Source of the DNA: Batillaria attramentaria
Lineage: Eukaryota > Mollusca > Gastropoda > Batillariidae
NCBI GenBank assembly: GCA_018292915.2
Contig: JACVVK020000146.1
Span: 243,501 to 307,500, forward strand
Direction: 5' to 3'
DNA length: 64,000 bases
The number at the start of each line of letters is the position of its first letter. Within the stretch, counting starts at the first letter, position 1. Shown here piece by piece: positions 60,390 through 64,000 of the stretch. The position numbers and the translations under genes were made by a program. Under the pieces are notes generated by a model. It had not been told where the DNA came from, did not search any database, and saw only the letters and a list, made by a program, of their open reading frames with translations.

Positions 60390-60989
60390 ATGTCTGATGC
60401 TGTTGCTGCTGCACCCGCTGCCCCGGCCAAGTCGCCGAAGAAGGCAAGCAAGCCCAGGAAGCCTGCTGCTCCTGCGGCTCACCCCAAGTACAGCGCCATG
60501 ATCGCCGCTGCCATCCAGAGTCTGAAGGAGCGCTCTGGCTCTTCCCGCCAGGCCATCCTGAAGTACATCGTGGCCAACTACAAGGTGGGCACTGACCTGA
60601 AGCCCATCAACGCCCGCCTCAAGACCGCCCTGAAGGCTGGAGTGAAGGCTGGCACCCTGAAGCAGTCGAAGGGAACTGGCGCTGCTGGCTCTTTCCGCCT
60701 GGGTGAGAAGAAGGTTGCTGCTGCCAAGCCAAAGAAGGCTAAGAAGCCCAAGGCTGCTGCCAAGAAGCCTGCCGCCAAGAAGCCCAAGGCAGCTGGAGCC
60801 AAGAAGGCCAAGAGCCCAGCCAAGAAAGCTGCTGCCAAGAAGCCCAAGGCTGCTGCCGCCAAGAAGCCCAAGAGCCCCAAGAAGGCTGCCGCCAAGAAGC
60901 CCAAGGCTGCCAAATCCCCAGCCAAGAAGGCCGCCAAGCCCAAGAAGTCGCCAGCCAAGAAGGCTGCCAAGCCCAAGGCCAAGAAGTAA
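60390..60989 (+). CDS. H1: Histone H1 (linker histone), copy 2
   Basis: A 199-residue linker histone, identical to copy 1 (46609-47208) except Gly at residue 136 (GGA at 60795). Same domain order: short N-tail, winged-helix globular domain ~31-105, then a Lys/Ala/Pro tail with SPAKK and SPKK units. Intronless, with TATA and H1-box promoter elements and a histone stem-loop after the stop codon. The promoters of the two copies face each other across a ~13-kb spacer, so transcription diverges outwards. Near-identity of the coding parts with more divergent flanks suggests recent duplication or gene conversion. Confidence 0.97.
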   Translation: MSDAVAAAPAAPAKSPKKASKPRKPAAPAAHPKYSAMIAAAIQSLKERSGSSRQAILKYIVANYKVGTDLKPINARLKTALKAGVKAGTLKQSKGTGAAGSFRLGEKKVAAAKPKKAKKPKAAAKKPAAKKPKAAGAKKAKSPAKKAAAKKPKAAAAKKPKSPKKAAAKKPKAAKSPAKKAAKPKKSPAKKAAKPKAKK

Positions 60990-61039
60990 ATCTGCTTCTG
61001 CCCCTGTGCCACGACTTTCAGTCAGTTTCCTGACTTAAT

Positions 61040-61055
61040 GGTCCTCTTCAGGGCC
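61040..61055 (+). terminator. Histone 3' stem-loop of H1 copy 2
   Basis: GGTCCTCTTCAGGGCC: the same stem as copy 1 but the loop is CTTC instead of TTTC, a change at the first loop base. A purine-rich GAGAAGGGGCA element follows. Confidence 0.85.
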
Positions 61056-61129
61056 ATTAAATTTTCCCGAGAAGGGGCATTTTCTTTCCCTCTGGTTCAA
61101 TCAAACGCTGTTCATTGTTTCCATGTTGT

Positions 61130-63325
61130 CTCGTGCGTGCTGTTTTTGTCCATGTTGTCTCGTGCTGTCTTGTTCACTCTTAATTACAATACTGTAGGTG
61201 GGCGAGGAAGGGGCTAGTGCTAGTCTCATTGCGCCTAATCCGTGCATCACTTGGGACACAACATAGCATCTGAAACCATTGTTGGTGTGCACAGTCCGCA
61301 TCCTCATAGCTCGGATTGCTTTTTGTGATCGTCGATCGGCATGTAATACTTTTTATACAGGTATGGGCGCGTTAGGCCAAAGAACTTTCTACTGTTAGAA
61401 ACCGTTTGCCTGCCTTAGTTTTTCCCTTCAGAACTCATAATTATGAACACGCATCACTGACGCGAATATTATTCGCCTTGTACGCCTAAAACGAAATGCC
61501 CATAGAGGGGAGATGACGCCGGTAAGTCGGGTAAATCTGGCGAAGTCAGCAGGCAAACATTCACATTGGTTGTCTCCCTTCCACTATCCTCAACTCCACA
61601 CAGTTATGTTGCTCGCGCCTGACACTTCCCGCATCCGCACTGCTTGATGATGAGCCGGCACAGGCACCTACCAGTTTTCGCTTCAAGCCCCCTTTGCAAC
61701 CTCACCAGACATCTGTCTTCTTATCCAAACATCTTTTGAAACTTGACTTGTGCTGTTGTCCGCCTGTTTTGCCAGTGTTATGCCTTTATAATCAAGTGAA
61801 CTACCGCGCCTCAGCAGTTTACCGGTGACGGTGGCCGGATAGGTATTGCAGGGTACAGAAATCCAGTCAGCCCGTTCCACGCGTGGTGTACCCCAGGAAA
61901 AAATATTCCTAAGCAGTGTAACCTGAAACCGAAAGTACCACTCGTCGCCTTCTTTCAGTTCACACCGCAGGTGGTCCTGTGTTCATTCACTAGAGTGCGT
62001 CAGGCTGGGGATTTTCAGTCTTTTGGCAATTTTCTGCCAAATTTCCTGCTCTTTCAGCAAACCAACAAACAAACAAAAATATTATGCCAAAGAAAAGGAG
62101 GGGGGGGGGGGCGTATATGGGGCAATTTAACTTCATTATTGAAGACGTACATGTCAGTACCATGGCAGTACTTTACTTTTTGGTGCCCGAGAGGCCACTA
62201 AAAGCCTTTAACAATGCTAACGTTTGTTTTCTTGGGTAGCGTGTTTCCCCATGGTACCCCAGCAGGGCTTTGCCTCTGCACCTAGGTGTCAGTCTTTTTC
62301 CTCAGCAATTCCCCAGCCTGGTGCTTGCGGGGCAGTGAACGAAGAGAGAAATCTCATTACTGTGTTTTACCCTAGTCATGTCGGCCATAATACTAAGTGT
62401 GGTAAGCTGAAACCTGAGATAGAACGGATTTCCGATCATCCTTTTTGATCGAAACTGCTAGTATGTAGTACTAGTTTACTCTACGCGTGGTGTTCTTTTC
62501 AAGTTTTGTCACAATGCTAATCCAACCACATCAGTTGTCAAAGGATCACGCTAGAATTTGTTGCCGATACTGACTAGCATCGGCACAACTGGCAGCCGAG
62601 CGAAAATGTCCCGCACTGCACACGTGAAAGGTAGAAGCCCTTCAGTCAAGATGAGAGCATGAAACAGAATTCCGTCCGTGTTCAGTTAGTGTGCCTTGTG
62701 ATCCTGCCGTATAAGATTTATAAACTTACGATGACATAATCTCACTATGTCGGCTTGCTTGACGGTAAATGATTGACGACAGCAATGAAAGCTTCGACAG
62801 AATCGATCTTTTCACTGAACACAAATGCTTCTCCTAAGTGGTCTGATACATGCCCCGCTATTTTTGTCCTTTGCCACGAACCCTCTTACCCTGTTTCAAG
62901 TGTTGACGTTATTAACTTTATGGCGTTTCGGTAAGCTCGTGGCTCTTGACTTTGTAGACTCCCCTGTCTAAACTGTCAGAGCAAAGCTGTAAATGAAGTC
63001 TATCATTCTCAGCCGGCAATAACAATAAAACTCTCACTGGTATGATACATCAGATAATACCACCCCGCTCTTGCCAGTTTCTTTTCAAGTCTTTGACAAG
63101 TGAGAGGGGCGGGAGGTTTTGTGTTAGGAGGTTTGACGTATTTTGTTTACTCAGTGCCGGCGAGGGTCAGTGATTTGATTGACGGGGAGTACAGGACAGA
63201 TCGGTGCATGTAAAATTTTTGTTCCTGTTGGTATTCGAACCCACGACTGATTGAGAAACTGGTGCTAAGTCAGCACAGCTGAGCTGAAATGACCACAGAT
63301 GAAATTCAACACTGAGGATATGACT
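61130..63325. other. Intergenic, no gene recognised
   Basis: Unique-looking sequence with a poly-G run near 62100-62112. No supported exon; frames are short and without domains. A weak tRNA-like B box (ggtattcgaacccacgac) near 63229-63246 may be another SINE fragment. Confidence 0.4.
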
Positions 63326-63331
63326 GACGCG

Positions 63332-63896
63332 GTCCGTCCAAATAGTGCGAGGAAGTGTGAGGAAGCGCAAGAAAGGGTTACAACTTTCAAAATCACTAAA
63401 ATATTGAAAGAGAAGACGTGCTTTTGGTATTTGTATTAAGTGTGCGCCTTTTAAGAGATCGGTTTACCGTGATGTGGGTTAATTAGCGACGTCAGGTAGA
63501 CCACGACCACCAAGGTGTAAAGGCGGGGGGGGGGGGAGGGTAGTTTTGTTTACTTTTGCGGAATAGCTAGTAATCGAGTTAACACTGTTGACTCCCTCTC
63601 CCTCCCCCCCCCTCCCCCCTGCTCCTCACACCGGTGCGCGTCGCGAAAGCCGAGAGGGTGTGAGGACTCAAGTTCCACTAGTAAGTGTATGTGTGACCCT
63701 CAGCATATGCGCCACGACCAAGTGGCTGCCGTCCATCTGATGTTGCTAGTTAATTCATTCACGGTGAATCGATTTCTTAAAAGGGGCACACACTTTGTAC
63801 ACATACCGAAAACACGTCTTCTGCTTCATTCTTTCAGCGTTTTAGCTCTTCCTCGCACTACTAGACCTCGTACTTCCTCGCACTATTTGGATGGAC
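63332..63896. mobile_element. Terminal-inverted-repeat element, about 565 bp
   Basis: The left end 63332-63366 (gtccgtccaaatagtgcgag...) is the reverse complement, with few mismatches, of the right end 63863-63896 (...ctcgcactatttggatggac). The 'tgcgaggaag' unit is repeated inside both ends. No coding capacity, so MITE-like. No target-site duplication identified. Confidence 0.55.
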
Positions 63897-64000
63897 CCGA
63901 CTCAGTGGCGGGGCTAATAATCAGTGAACTGCCCACGATTTTACGATTTACGGGGAAAAAAATCAACCCGGCGCTTCACCCGCACGGCCATCCTCCTTTT

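Larger units (their letters stand above)
59790..61125. repeat. Right arm of the H1 inverted duplication
   Basis: Opposite-strand counterpart of 46475-47815. Confidence 0.85.

Overview
The window looks like animal nuclear DNA, most probably a mollusc and perhaps a gastropod; the group is an inference. It has spliced genes with canonical GT-AG introns, a ribosomal-protein gene with a 5' TOP-like leader, replication-type histone H1 genes with 3' stem-loops, tRNA-derived SINEs, many CA/GT/GA microsatellites and many long poly-G/poly-C runs. Gene density is low, and most small open frames are repeat or UTR noise.

Layout. 0-7.9 kb: the first coding exon of an unrecognised minus-strand gene (2160-2444), several SINEs, a non-LTR retrotransposon remnant and microsatellites. 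7.9-10.2 kb: the 3' exons of a small unrecognised protein, flanked on both sides by an imperfect ~28-bp motif in both orientations, possibly a DNA transposon. 14.7-16.1 kb: an intronless class-A GPCR. 17.3-18.4 kb: two copies of a ~300-bp inverted-repeat element. 18.7-21.9 kb: RPL15, complete. 23.7 kb: tRNA-Gln(TTG), minus strand. 25.2-40.3 kb: a seven-coding-exon gene whose C-terminal half is an OTULIN-family deubiquitinase domain. 46.5-47.8 kb and 59.8-61.1 kb: two nearly identical histone H1 genes facing away from each other as an inverted duplication. The spacer between them holds SINEs, a tandem duplication and a long foldback. 61-64 kb: no gene seen, one inverted-repeat element.

The most interesting locus is the OTULIN-family gene. 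I joined seven exons by splice signals and matching phases at all six junctions, giving an 880-residue protein. It combines an N-terminal membrane segment, as in vertebrate OTULINL/FAM105A, with an intact Cys/His/Asn catalytic set, as in OTULIN. Between them lies a ~480-residue low-complexity, Ser/acidic-rich segment from one 1,444-nt exon, with no counterpart in the ~350-residue vertebrate proteins. Two further N-termini are plausible: a TATA-linked first exon in the large intron, phase-compatible with exon 3, and an internal ATG with a strong Kozak context and an N-myristoylation consensus. The locus may therefore make membrane-spanning, soluble and lipid-anchored forms of one linear-ubiquitin protease; this is inference.

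There is no sign that the genes act together: RPL15 and the H1 genes are housekeeping or replication genes, and the GPCR and OTULIN-like genes are independent loci.
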